Shown: positions 12,444 to 23,795, counted from the stretch's first letter. The stretch is 64,000 nucleotides of DNA from Druceiella hillmani (GCA_039881145.1 JAYKKI010000016.1:14582501-14646500), one strand, 5' to 3'. Notes: generated by a model from the letters alone, not told the origin. Made by a program: numbers and translations.

Positions 12444-12544
12444 TATAGCAGTAAATATAAATATGGGCACTATATTATTTAGTATCAAATGTACACTTTC
12501 GTGATTCCGCAGTGAAACGAGAAAGTATTATAATTTAACTATGT

Positions 12545-12690
12545 TTTTCCTTTTACCTATCGCAGCCTTATTATAGCTTCTACAGTTTAACTTTTATTTT
12601 CCAACTATTGATCTCAAACGCTGGAAAAATTTTAGATTCTGGTTTTATACTAAAATGCAGAATAAGTTGAATCTTATCATACAGAATGTG
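12545..12690 (+). pseudogene. LINE reverse-transcriptase relic, copy A
   Basis: Homologous to 43020-43190 of copy B, where the frame KLKLNIQKTKFISY is readable; this resembles the conserved KLxLNxxKT segment downstream of the RT catalytic motif in non-LTR retrotransposons. In copy A the frame has decayed to NKLNLIIQNVP. Being present in both copies, the insertion predates the segmental duplication. Only about 45 codons are recognisable, so the clade is unknown. Confidence 0.5.
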
Positions 12691-12975
12691 CCGTAGTCAC
12701 GCATTCAAAGAAATCTGCGAAATATTTTTTCGTCCCTACCTTAGTTTTCCTCCTACATCCTGTCCCTCTATTGTATTGTTGTTACCATGTGTTAAAAGCC
12801 TGAAAAATTCTATATTCTGGTTTTATGCTAAAATGCAGAACAAGTTGGATCTTATTATACAGAATGTGCCGTAGTCACGCATTCAAAGGAGTCTGGGAAA
12901 TATTTTTTCGTCCCCGCCTTGGTTTTCCTCGTACATCTTGCCTCTCTATTGTACGTTGTTAATATATAGTGAATA
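12620..12975. repeat. 178-bp tandem duplication, two units
   Basis: Unit 1 (about 12620-12797) and unit 2 (about 12798-12975) match along their length, for example CCGTAGTCACGCATTCAAAG at 12691 and 12869. They differ at scattered bases. Copy B has only the first part of one unit, so the duplication is private to A or its partner in B was destroyed by the piggyBac-derived sequence starting near 43195. Confidence 0.9.
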
Positions 12976-14374
12976 TTTTTGTGGATACATTTGTATACAC
13001 TTCTTTATTAAACATTTTTTATTAATACTAATTATTCACATTTTTTTGTCGGTTCGTTAGTTTGTAAATTATTGTTTTAACTGTTACTTTTTATTTTGCA
13101 TTTGTACTCACAATCGGTTGAAATCTTCTACATCTCTTAGTATATTACATTTGGTGCTTTGGTTGACTGAAAAACGTTGCACATGTGGTAGTAAGTGCGC
13201 TTCATGTATTTATATATTAAATACAAATAATAAACAAATAAAATATTATAAAACTTTTATTTAAATATTAATTTCAAATATCAAACGTTGACAATATTTT
13301 TATTATTGAGAAATTATTGACTATATTGCAAAATCTTCTCAAATATAATTAAAAGTATAGAAATGGAAATAGTTCCCTATCAGGTGCACTGAGTGTAAAG
13401 ATAATTTTTAAATTTTCTACAGCGACAGAAGTCAAGTAAATAAATCCACTCTAAATGTATGGCTTATATATTGAATATTTTTGATACCAATAATTCCTCT
13501 GTTATATTTCAATTGTTTAAACATATTCAAACAAGTGCACTCCGCTAACTGTTAAGCCCATAATTACTATGCTGCACACGGTTTGGTGAAAGAAGTCAAA
13601 TTCTGTCTATATGAAAATTCTGATAATTGTCGTCGAATTGAGATTTATTTCGAATCTTATTTATATTTCATCGTTTTCGGTATACTAGCAAAATCGTTAT
13701 TATTATTATTATTACATTAGCTAACCCGTGCGAAGTCTTCGCACTATATCGCCGTCTAGCGTGTTCCAAGTATACAATTTGGCTAAGATATTTGATGTGT
13801 CGCTCACAGATGGCGCTCATGCCAATTGTTATAAAAATTAATTTTTTTATTAACAAAAAGATTTTTTTCGAATTTTTTTATATTTTTCGAATAAAGTAGA
13901 AAACATAAGCTTTAAGTGGGTATTTTTTTAATTTTTTTTGGTGCAGTAGTTAAAGAGATCGAGCCGCTCGACCAAAAAACACCTTTTAGAAATAATATAT
14001 TTAGATATTTACACTTCATGTGAGTCTCTTAGTTGCTGAAAAATATAAGGGTAATTTGAGTCTGATTATTTCTGGATGTATTATTTTATTCTTTGCCTAA
14101 GGTGTCAGATAGAAATCAAACTGTTGCAAATAAATGAAAATAAAAAATATATTTACTCTTTTTAGTGCACATTTCAAAAAGATAATATAAATTTTACACT
14201 ACGCTATTAAGTTCAATATTTATACATTAGGTATTTGTTAACAACTTGTATTCAGCGTATCAATATATCTAAAATTACTGAATATCTTATATAAATTCAC
14301 CTCAAATAATTAAATAAAAAATCGCACTTTTTATTTTGTTGCGGCCAAGATTTCCTCTGATCAGAGTATTGTGA

Positions 14375-15110
14375 ATTTGAAGACAGCGCACACCTTGGGT
14401 GATGAAGTGTTTTTCCTATTTAGAGGTGGATACAAGATTGTTATTTACCTAGCAAAGAAAATGGTGAAATATGCCATTGAAATTCTACCTGAATATTATG
14501 CAGAAAAGGTTTTATATTTACAACAATTACAAATATGACTGTATTAATTTCAACTGTCTTTCTGAAACTGAAAAAAATTAGCTCTTCTAAATCAATCTGT
14601 ACATAGTCTTTCCGAAGATTTAAAAAAATAGTTGCGATGATCTTATTGCTGACTGTTTATTCCGATAAATTTTGTGGGGCTATTATAATTTAAAATATTA
14701 AATTACATTGAAACATTTGAAAAGAATAAAAATCATGATTTATGAGAATTTCAGACATATACATTTTTGTAAAATATTATTACACGGATTTACAAAATAA
14801 TTGTTTTCTGCGTTTCAAAATATTGGACCATTTCAGTAGTATTTTTAATACATCACAAATTTTAATAGATCAAAATATTAAGAAACGAATGAATATGATG
14901 GACTACAACAAATCTTGGTGTTGGTGTAGTTGACAAGAAATATTCTAATTATTATTCGTTCATAATTATTCGTTTAACTGTAGAACACGACATTGGCTTT
15001 CCGCATTTTTATAAAATGTTGGACTTGAATCGAACAAATGTCTTAAATGTTTTAGATGAAATGTATTTCTAAGTCTCGAAACTGACTAAAGGCCATTTCT
15101 TGGAACAGAT
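14375..15110 (+). pseudogene. piggyBac-type transposase remnant (second in copy A)
   Basis: Short frame-shifted pieces match the family in order. Residues VFFLFRGGYK then KKMVKYAIEI (about 14405-14490) resemble the FRGR...KKPxKYGIKI segment. MMDYNKS followed after a frameshift by GVGVVDKKYS (about 14895-14945) resembles DYNxxKGGVDxxDK. RTRHWLSAF, FYKMLDLNRTNVLN and GHFLEQIAQC (about 14975-15110) resemble the downstream RRWPxxxFYNMLDxxxxNA and FLxxL segments. The first catalytic Asp region reads PEYY and is lost. N- and C-terminal parts are not visible. It lies where A and B stop aligning (14370/46860), so it is private to A. Confidence 0.75.
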
Positions 15111-15209
15111 CGCCCAATGTAAAATATAGTTTGAAGAGATTATGAAGGCCTCAAAAATATTCCTGTTTTTCCGTTTGAGGTATGGAACATTAATGGCAAA
15201 TATAAAGAT

Positions 15210-15600
15210 TCATGGGCGAGTATAGCTAACCTTTTCAATATTTGTAAATATTGATTTACATTCACCTCAACCTATTTATAGATTAATAGTTGAATTGTAG
15301 CTCATTCTTAAATATTAAACGAAAAGCGTTAACACATTATTTATATACACGGGACCTAAAACAAAAATTAATCACATTTTCGGGTGGTGTCAAAATTTTA
15401 TTTCTCCCTTCACTTATCTTAGACTTTGAGAAAAGTGAATGAAAAAATTCATTTTGATGTTTATTTTTAAATCTATCAATTTAATAAATAGATTTATGTG
15501 ACTTTTCCCAGAAATACTTAAATATTCGCATTAATTATCACACAATATATTGTATGAACACTAAAATTTCCGAAATAAATAATTTTTTTAGAAAACGTTT
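15210..15600. other. AT-rich non-coding stretch
   Basis: No gene, repeat ends or transposon motif seen. A-B homology resumes clearly only near 15600 (copy B about 54560). Confidence 0.4.
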
Positions 15601-16709
15601 TTCTAAAAGTGTAGACAATAATGAATTTTGCCAAAATTATTCAGTATGAAATAAAGAATCTCACAGAAATATTGATGTGTAAGTAATATCGTAAGGATAT
15701 GTGTACAAAAGAATATTTACACGAAATAATATTAATATAATTTATTAAATTTAAATAATTACCTATATTCTTAGAATATTTAACGTAATTTCTTTTTTAG
15801 TTCGAATTGACTCAAACGTACTTTTAATTAATTTTGTTTCATATATAAAATTTATATACATTACTTTTACCACCAAACCAGATAAATTCTTTGTCTTCTT
15901 CGCTACGACATGTGAGGAAATAAGAATAATATATTATGGTAAGAAAAAAAACGAATCTAGCTTCATTTCAATGATATATTTAAGGCAGACATTAGTCATA
16001 TAGCAAGAAACTAACGGGTATAGGTTGAAAAGAAATATATAATTTATAAAAAAAATATATAAGGGAATCGACAAATTTAAGGTGAAGCTTTCTGGAACTT
16101 GAACTAAGAGCTTTCGTAAAATATCTAAAATTTATGATCACGCCTCATTAATCATAAATATTATATAAACCAATTTATTCACTTACATTCTATTTTCCTT
16201 GAAAAGCTTATCTCTTTCTTATTCATTAGGTCTTTGAGTATCACGTAAAGACGGTACATCAAATGAATTGTGCGAGCGCTTACTCGACATACCTCCAACA
16301 AACTTTTTAATAAGGAGCCGTGAAAAATTTCAAGTTGTGCCGGTCTTCGAGAAGCCCTTTGTTTTTCCTCTTAAAAATATAACGAAATGAAACACCTGCT
16401 TCGTTTAATCCACGTATTCCCTCCTTATAAATTTAACTAGGGAAGTATAAAGTGAATTTTTGAAGATGAGTTTAAAAGTTGTACTTTGTACTTATATGGT
16501 TTTTTTATTTACGTAAAATTTATTGACTTCTCAAGATTACTTGAGCACTTATTTTACATATCAATGTAAGAAGTTATGCCCAAATATTGCCCAATTGTTA
16601 GTTAATTGGCTAATATCTGTAGTATTAGATTTGTGGGATTTATTAACGCAATGACTTTCTTTTAGAGAACATGAAGTGGGAATTTAGGTAGGATTTATAC
16701 TAGTCAGTA

Positions 16710-16800
16710 ACGCCACGCTGTCATGGCGCAGCGTGAAAATGTTTGTTTTTATGCAGACGGTTGGAGTTTGATCCCACCCGCGACAGCTTTTTAAATACTT
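16710..16800 (+). repeat. tRNA-like SINE fragment 1, copy A
   Basis: TGGCGCAGCGTG (16724-16735) resembles a pol III A box, and GGTTGGAGTTTGATCCC (about 16759-16775) resembles a degenerate B box with a T-arm. An AT-rich tail follows. The same arrangement occurs at 55510-55595 in copy B, so it predates the duplication. No complete tRNA cloverleaf can be drawn; this is a SINE head or tRNA pseudogene rather than a working tRNA. Confidence 0.6.
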
Positions 16801-17035
16801 TTCTTATAATAAATATAAACATTTTTATTTTAAGTAGTTATTATTTCAGCGAATATGTTGTATTCGTTTACACCCGGTAAAATTAATTTCTTCGTATTTC
16901 AATAAGTTTCTACAATTTAAGTTGAACATCTGTTTTCAGAATACATCCGTTTTCAAAACTTGCATTTTTCGGCTAATTGCACATTTTGTACTTTAATCAA
17001 GTCTATCTCTAATTGTTCCCTAATTGTTTATACAT

Positions 17036-17090
17036 ATAGAGCTGCCGTGAAGCAACTTGCTAAGTATAGTGTGCCCGAGAGTTGTTTCGT
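17036..17090 (+). repeat. tRNA-like SINE fragment 2, copy A (internally deleted)
   Basis: Aligned with 55805-55890 of copy B, which contains a perfect GGTTCGATCC B box. In copy A the middle, including the B box, has been deleted and TAAGTATAGTG joins directly to TGCCCGAGAGTTG. Confidence 0.5.
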
Positions 17091-17369
17091 TTTTTTTGTA
17101 TTAAATATAAACATGTATCATTGTAACCGATTTTTGTTATCATCTATCAGATAAATTATCAACGCAGTAAATATAAATACTATTTTATTAAATGATACTA
17201 AATGAAAATAATTTCTTTTTAAGTTGGTTTTTTTCTATAATTAGAACTAAAAGCTTATATTCATGAAATACGTGTTTAAAATAATTTCCTGCATATATAT
17301 TTGAAATGGATATGTGATTGTAACTAAGTATTTTGAACTGTTGCCGAAAGTCGACTTTCAAGTGTTCCG

Positions 17370-17435
17370 TTATTAAAGGCGCTGAGTCGCCGTGACGCAG
17401 CGTGCCTCTTGGTTTAATCCCAAGCAAGGCTTTTT
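17370..17435 (+). repeat. tRNA-like SINE fragment 3, copy A
   Basis: CGTGACGCAGCGTG followed by CTTGGTTTAATCCCAAG resembles a shortened A-box/B-box pair with a small T-stem (CTTGG/CCAAG). It pairs with 56190-56255 in copy B. Third member of a cluster of tRNA-like pieces spaced about 320-340 bases apart. Confidence 0.5.
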
Positions 17436-17770
17436 AAATGTTTTATTCTAATAAATATAGACAATGTTATATTTTATGATTCCTATTAGTTTTAGTATGC
17501 TGCACTTTATCTTTACACGTTATATAGCAATGACGTGGAAGGTCGAAAGTGGTGGTGTCAAGTCGGTGGGTGAGTAATATTATATATTATAACTGATAGA
17601 AAAAATTACATATTTTTATTTATCAATTGCAATTCTTGTTTTGACATGTTTGGTCCCAAATATTACCCGCTTCTGCCATAAAGTTTTAAATATGTATAAT
17701 TTTTGGCATGTGGATAATTTTGTAAATGTTATACTGTATACTCTTAACTTAACTTCATTCAATAATATCA

Positions 17771-17773
<3 letters not shown>

Positions 17774-17817
<44 letters not shown>
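17774..17817. repeat. (TA)n microsatellite
   Basis: About 44 bp of TA, not visible at the corresponding position of copy B (about 56840-56880). Confidence 0.95.
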
Positions 17818-17822
<5 letters not shown>

Positions 17823-17889
17823 ATTTGTTTTTTACGTAGATTGTGTTGTTGGTTCATAAGTGAAAATAAATATTTATATGAAATAATAT

Positions 17890-18640
17890 ATTTCCAATTT
17901 AAAATTAATTAATCGTCGATATAATAGCCACCATAATTTTGTACTGCATATAACCAACGTACTGGAAGGGAGTGGATAACATTTGTATGAAATTCTGGTG
18001 GCTTGGAATGAAAAAATTGGCTTGTGAACTGTGGTTACTGAGCGATCTAAACAAATAATAATCATTGGATGCAACGTCTGGGGAATGTGGCTGGTGGAGG
18101 ACCATGTCCAGCTAAAATCCAAAAACTTTAAGCTGTTTGCCTAAATGAGGATCGGGCTTAAATATGGCTGGTCCATGTGGTACCCAGGCTAAGTTCATGC
18201 GGTACACACGCACCGTATCTCAAGCTTTTTCAGAAGCGGTGTAAATAATTATCTCTAGTTTTGTGGGAGCACCGGACCTCACTTACTCGCCAGCGTGTCG
18301 TTAATCGGTTATCTTTTTCAATTAACAATTTTAACTTGTCACTATTCAATTCAACCCGTCGATAAGAGCTGAGTGTTTGATCATTTAGGGTATAATCACC
18401 GCTGCGAAACTGCTGGAACAATCGTTTTGTATTAGCTTCAGATATTGCTTCTGGAGTTACGATTTGGCATATGTTACGCCTACCTTTGGCAGCAGGTGAC
18501 CAAATTAGTACTCGTGGAATAGATGGTGGCTCACGTGCATCATAATTTCGTCCATATTTTATATGTGATGACAACACAGCGCCTTAGTTACTGCTGAATC
18601 AATGTAAGCGTGCCGCACCATTTATATATCTCCGATCATG
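17890..18640 (-). pseudogene. mariner transposase pseudogene, internally deleted
   Basis: On the minus strand the N-terminal helix-turn-helix half is readable at 18577-18230: EAISEANTKRLFQQFRSGDY, then RLTT and a CSHKT motif, as in mariner-type DNA-binding domains. After VPHELS-like sequence near 18195 the frame breaks. The C-terminal end is readable at 18105-17905: HQPHSPDVASNDYYLFRSL, matching the family's HxPxSPDLAPSDYHLF. The central part carrying the first two catalytic Asp residues and the usual HDNARPH segment is missing, so the product is inactive. No clear terminal inverted repeats or TA target duplication could be set. Copy B lacks this sequence near 56900, so it entered after the duplication. 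Confidence 0.85.
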
Positions 18641-18699
18641 GAAGCTTTTAAAACGTAATCATATTTTCTAGATAATTACAAATCACACTCATTACTTTT

Positions 18700-18960
18700 T
18701 AGCTAACCTAATATTTTCCTAAAATGACTTATTTCCTACTGACTTTTCATGTTCTCTTCGCATCACGTAAAACAATACCTCAAATAGTTTCTGTGAACGC
18801 TTACTCAACATCCTTTTAGTAAAAGTTTTAATAGAGAGGTCTAAATTATTTAAAATTTTGCCGATTTTCATGAAGATCATCTATATCTTTCCTTTTAGAA
18901 ATTTCAAAACAAGTGATGTGTTGCTTTGATTTCTTCGTATATAGTTTCTAGGAGAATACA
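18700..18960. repeat. Older internal direct repeat of 16130-16420
   Basis: The stretch with ATCACGTAAA, CGCTTACTC-ACAT and the following T-rich region resembles 16245-16420 in the same order. In copy B the sequence near 56970-57120 matches this member, while around 55170 the other member is largely absent. Diverged, so the call rests on a few aligned words. Confidence 0.45.
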
Positions 18961-19138
18961 AATAATAGTAAATATGTCTAAATTAAATTATTCGAAAGAG
19001 GAAAATAAAGTTAATTTGTTGCGGTTATCATTTTTTAAGCATATGTAAAACTTACTGTGCTTTTGTTATTAATTAGATATATAAATTTTGTAAGTCCGCA
19101 GTATTTTTCCTAAATTAAATCATAGATTTGAAGTGAGT

Positions 19139-19400
19139 AATGGCGACACACGAAAGATTAGATAGAGCGTTACGACAGAGATGCGATCGATAAGCGAGAA
19201 AAGCATACCGCGAAAACCCCCGCACCCCATGCTGCAAGTTTATAAATATATCCTATCCGATTCTGCTCTTTCGTTTTCTTCATAGATTGCTACAGGATGT
19301 GAAGGAGTTGGAGTTCCGTCATGCATCTCACTGGATAGATGCCGACGGTTGATGGTGGTGGTGGGACTTAACGTGGCGCTCGAGCGTAACTATCATGCAC
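19139..19400 (+). promoter_or_regulatory. GC-richer island with TATA-like motif, possible promoter
   Basis: Clearly less AT-rich than its surroundings, with a purine-rich GATAGAGCG / GCGAGAAAAG segment, a CCCCCGCACCCC run, and TATAAATA at 19241-19248. A pyrimidine-rich TTCTGCTCTTTCGTTTTCTTC lies about 15-35 bases further on, where transcription could start. No long reading frame follows. It sits inside the 18960-21740 segment absent from copy B, so it may be the promoter part of an inserted element. Promoter function is inference. Confidence 0.25.
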
Positions 19401-20691
19401 TACGTGCTGAATTCGTCCATACACAACTTGCCTCAAATTCTATTATTTGATTCTCTTCCCATAAATCCTCTTGTATTTTGTTATGTGAAGAAATTGTCTC
19501 GAGTTCTGTTACTTGATTTTTTTCAGAGAAATAGTTTCGTGTTTTATAATTTGAGAATAATTTACTTCTATTTGATAGTCACCTTTTAGTAAGTCAGTAC
19601 AGCTGCGGATTTATGCTATATAAATTCCGAAAAATATTGTTTAGAGATTCAATAAATATAAGCCAATGTTATTTATTTACTCCAGTATATAAACCTTAAA
19701 TAAAAAATAATGCTCACATTAGAACAATAAATATGGAAGAACTATGTTTTTGTATATGAAAGCAAAGATTTCCTTGTCTGCTGAGTTTACGGTTAGTTTA
19801 GGAAATTCCTATAAAATATATCGTAGCATTAGTGGTATTGCGTAACATTACCGTACAGGGAAATTATTGGCTAAAATACACCCCAATTAATGAACAACTT
19901 AAAAAAAATGTAAATTAACCCATGAGTGGTCAATATCAACTATAAGGTAATGTTATTCAGGTTGAATTCATTACAAAGCAATTATTGGATTATATTTCTT
20001 GATTTACTCGATCAATAGAGTTGAGCAAAGAACGCATCGATCAGGAACAGGATGGTGGTCTCTTTTTTATGTTTATTGATGCAGTAGTTTTGAAAATGCT
20101 TATTTTTTAATATATATTTTAAGCACGGAATTTAATGTCGCGAACAAATTTCATATTCTTCGTAATGTACCTTTTCAAATGATACACTACACGAGATATA
20201 AAATGAAAAAAAAACTTGTTTAAAGATTTTAAGTTTATTCAAAAATGGTAAAAAGTTACTCTAAGACATATGGATTAATAAATAATATTGCTATCGCAAT
20301 TTAAAAATTTCATGTCGCATATTTTTGTAAAAAATCGGCAGTGACAGAGTATTATTGCAAAAAGTTTTGATTTAGTAAATAAATACTTTCTTTTCAAAAA
20401 CTGTGGTCATACCATCAATATGGTCATATCTCATATGGGTAAACGAAGCACCAAGTTTCGTTCAAGCTAAGCTAAGTAATTCTAAATAAAGTAATGACAA
20501 AGAAAAGTTATTTTTGTATGTATATCACTGTTTTAGTAGCATATTTAGTAACTATTGAAATTACTTTAAAATCTAATTTTTTGAAGTCAGACTTATTAAA
20601 AGAATTATCAAATTCTCGCATTTTAATAAAATTAATTAAAATTTAATTTCTAATCAATTCTTTTTAAGAATAATATTACGTTTAATATAAC

Positions 20692-21735
20692 ATGGAATGC
20701 AATAAACAAAATTTTAGTGACCACGTTATCCTGGTAGATATTTTCAATATTATAAAACATCAAAAATCTGATCGTAAATTCCGATCTCGTTATGTTAATA
20801 AAGAAATATGGTATTTTATGGTTCGGCAGTATCAGGTTTGGTGGGACATTGTTACCGTGGGTGGCGTTATCGACAAGATTGTTAATGAATTTGACACTAG
20901 CATTTTGTCGATTTTCGACGTCTATTCCCCGGTGAGAGAGCGAACAGCGTGCACTCCATCCCGACAGTGTATAATGGATACGATCAGTCACATGAGCCCA
21001 CTTTAAAGCTCTTAAATCAAAATAAGATATGCATTCAGCATATCATAAAACCGCTCAGAAATATAGTTATCACGGCTTTAAGATGGGATCGAAAGGCATA
21101 TTTTTCTTTTTATTTAAACAAGTATCGTGGAGATAGCAAACAACTATGGTGAGGCATGCAAACAATGTAAGTTACCTGTAAAATCAAAGAAATTAATCTG
21201 CCAAACTATGTATGCTATCCTGAGCAGATCAACGATCATTTTGGAAAGCTGTTTAGCCCCGATAATGCGAACGCTGATCTCATTTCTTTTTACGATACCC
21301 CTCGTTTTGTTTAGATAAAAATGCATTTTTAGACAGTGAGTGAAGACACTGCATAGAGAATTGTGTATTTTTTAAAGTCCGAAGCTGTCAGTGTGGATGA
21401 TATCTCTGCACGGCTTTTAGCTAGACCTTTAGCCTGATTAACAAAATTGTGAATCTCTCGCTCATCTTTTCTACTTATTCCGAGATATGGAAAAAAGCAG
21501 TTGTGATCCCAATTGGCAAGAAAAGTAGTGTGCAGTCATTAAACGATCTCCTCTCTATAAGCATTCTATCGGAAAACTCAAAAATTGTTTTTAATCAGTT
21601 TAAAAGATTTATAAAATTAAATTGAAAGAACACAAACTTTTAATTTGCCCTTGGTTACAAGAAAATATCTGTATGCACCTACTATTTTATCTTTTGTGTT
21701 TTGTATCTACAAATAAATGATTATTATTATTATCC
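20692..21735 (+). pseudogene. CR1/I-like LINE fragment (endonuclease end plus RT start, 3' tail)
   Basis: The plus-strand frame begins with FSDHVILVD, resembling the terminal SDH motif of the AP-like endonuclease. A linker with NEFDTSILSIFDVYSPVRER resembles FNxxILxLFDxHAPxR, and RDKAYF-like sequence (WDRKAYFSFY) follows. After frameshifts, the RT N-terminus is readable at about 21365-21620: KSEAVSVDDISARLLARPL, IWKKAVVIPIGKKSSVQSLN, then a SISILSENSKIV segment. The catalytic RT core is absent: sequence jumps to a 3'-end-like stretch finishing AAATAAATGATTATTATTATT at 21735. The copy is thus internally deleted. It is private to copy A. Confidence 0.75.
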
Positions 21736-22139
21736 CATTAATTACTTTTTTAAATTTTAGCTTAACCAAAAACAATCAGTACTTTGTATTTCGGTTTGAA
21801 TTGTGCAAGTGCTGTGTAGTAGCGTTTACAAAGTTAACGATCAATTAATGTAGCACTCTTTTCATATATTAGTTTGGCATACAATGGAACACACCTATTC
21901 TTACCCTGTCTAGTAACATAAGCTTCCTCTCAACTCAACTCAACCCTCTTGAATCACATTCTGTCTGTTTTTGTGTATCTAAATATATTGGTTTGAAACG
22001 AATCTACTTTTAATCGAATCTTATTACAATAGTGTTATTGCTACATTATTAGATTGATGTAAAATTTAATGTCGAAAATGTATGTTTTTCTGTCCACCAG
22101 TATTCACGGTAAATCTATTTCAAAATATTTTCTAAATTA

Positions 22140-22475
22140 TTTATCCGTTGTGAACTTTCATCCGGTCGCTCTAATCTTTTTTGTTCAGTAAAAAGCTTCG
22201 TCGATTTATTGACTCTTTGTGCTCATCGGATCAAGAGAAGCCATCAATCAATTTGTCAGTAGACGCAATGGGCCGAGATAAGGGCGTGGCGCCAGGGGAC
22301 CGCTTGAGGAGGGTGCCGTAATAACTTTTTTAATGTGCCATCAAGTGCTGTGGGGTGAGAGAAATGGCGGTGATAAGAGGATGGACAATTAATTTTGGCC
22401 CTCAAATCTTAAAAGTTTGTCTTTGTGCTGCTCAGATATAATCACGAGCACAGCCGTGAGTTACAAAATTTTGCG
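22140..22475. promoter_or_regulatory. Highly conserved block, copy A: candidate enhancer
   Basis: By eye roughly 85-90% identical to 57570-57905 while the flanks are much more diverged. It includes an exact 38-base run (22222-22259 with 57647-57684) and an exact 34-base run (22302-22335). Motifs kept in both copies: ATCAATCA (22243-22250; on the minus strand TGATTGAT, an Exd/Pbx-Hox type site), TTGTCAG (22253-22259; minus strand CTGACAA, Hth/Meis type), AGATAAG (22276-22282) and TGATAAG (22371-22377), both GATA-type. A minus-strand peptide reading KLFTEQKRL.RPDESSQ is shared but stops soon in copy A. Regulatory role is inference from constraint and motifs. Confidence 0.5.
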
Positions 22476-22930
22476 CGCAATTCTTAGTATGGTATTATTC
22501 ACTTTTTTAGTATAATTATTCATGTTAATGGCGTCAAGAAAATTTATATTTAAAAAATTAAAATATTTATTATTTATCTCTTTTTTGATAGTCATTTAAA
22601 ATATATTTCATAATTCCAAAGAGTCGACTTGGTAAATATAAATCATTCATTTTAATTTTAATAATGTTTTTAGTTAAGCAATTTGGAGGTAATTAGGCGC
22701 TTAGAAGTAAGGGTAAGGGGAATATTGATTTTTAAGTAACTAATTAAATTAGTTATCATGAAGGAACATTCAATATTTTTATATAGTTAAATTATCGGAA
22801 AACTATTCAATAGGTAGATTATTTATTATTTTTTCTCTATTTTGTTGCAATTAATTAAACTAAAAACCGTAGGCAATAGAAATTATAGAATATTACGGTT
22901 TCATCGTCAAAGATACTTTTTATTATTAGT

Positions 22931-22931
22931 G

Positions 22932-23024
<93 letters not shown>

Positions 23025-23041
23025 TATGTGTGTGTGTGTGT
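22931..23041. repeat. (TA)n-(CA)n-(TG)n compound microsatellite
   Basis: Long TA tract, then about nine CA units, ATATG, then TG units, so the right end is itself palindromic. A (TA)n tract with a short CA start occupies the matching site in copy B (58446-58514). Confidence 0.95.
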
Positions 23042-23658
23042 CAGTATGTATAAGGGAATGTATATAAGTGTTGAATGATTTAAAAATTCTAAGGTACGTT
23101 TTTTTCAAGGAAAAAAATGGAGCAATTGGATTCGTATTTCTCAGAAAATCGTTAATTTGTGAAAAAATATTGCCTTAAAAATAGTTTGTTCGCGAATATT
23201 ATTCATCATTTCTCGCTTAAAATCGTTTAAAATCTATCCGGCATACTCAGTGTGACAAATCCCGTGTTTATAATTACTATGCAAACAAGCGACGAATAAC
23301 AGAGTTTTTCCATGACGTATTTATTTAGCAAATATTTATAAAATATAAATATATTTTGTTAGAGGATAAATATTATTTGAAAAAAATTCGTTTGAAATTT
23401 CTGGAAATATATTGCCGAAAGTAAACTTAAGTTACTCGACAAATACGAGAAAGCCTTAAATATCAATTTCATTTTAAATGGCCATTAACAATCTCATTCA
23501 ATGTTGCGTAAATCGAATTTCTTTAAAAATAAATATTAATCTTCAAAAGACGCAAAGCTCTTGGAGAACTTAAAAATCATGCAATTGTTTTGTAATTTAA
23601 CCACATTTGATATCACTTTTAAATTTCTCCATTGACAAAAGTTTATAACTGAGTAAAT

Positions 23659-23795
23659 ATTGAATATATTTGGCGTTAATTTTGTAGAAATTCATTATTC
23701 ACAATTAAATGAAACTACGAAACCAAGGTCGTGGTAAAGAACTTAAAGAAAGTAGAAATAATATTACATTACGTAGTTTCATTTAATTGTGAACG
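23659..23795. mobile_element. Non-autonomous MITE, hAT-like, copy 1
   Basis: Flanked by an exact 8-base direct repeat GAGTAAAT (23651-23658 and 23796-23803). Copy B has a single GGGTAAAT at 59095-59102 in the same flank, which is the empty site. Inside are 22-bp perfect inverted arms, 23698-23719 and 23772-23793. About 39 bases left of the left arm are part of the element, since the same sequence precedes the arm in the second copy at 31630. An 8-bp target duplication suggests the hAT superfamily; no transposase is present. Confidence 0.85.

Noticed and set aside
20650..20991. 113-codon minus-strand frame
   Set aside because: It is the antisense shadow of the LINE endonuclease/linker region read on the plus strand.
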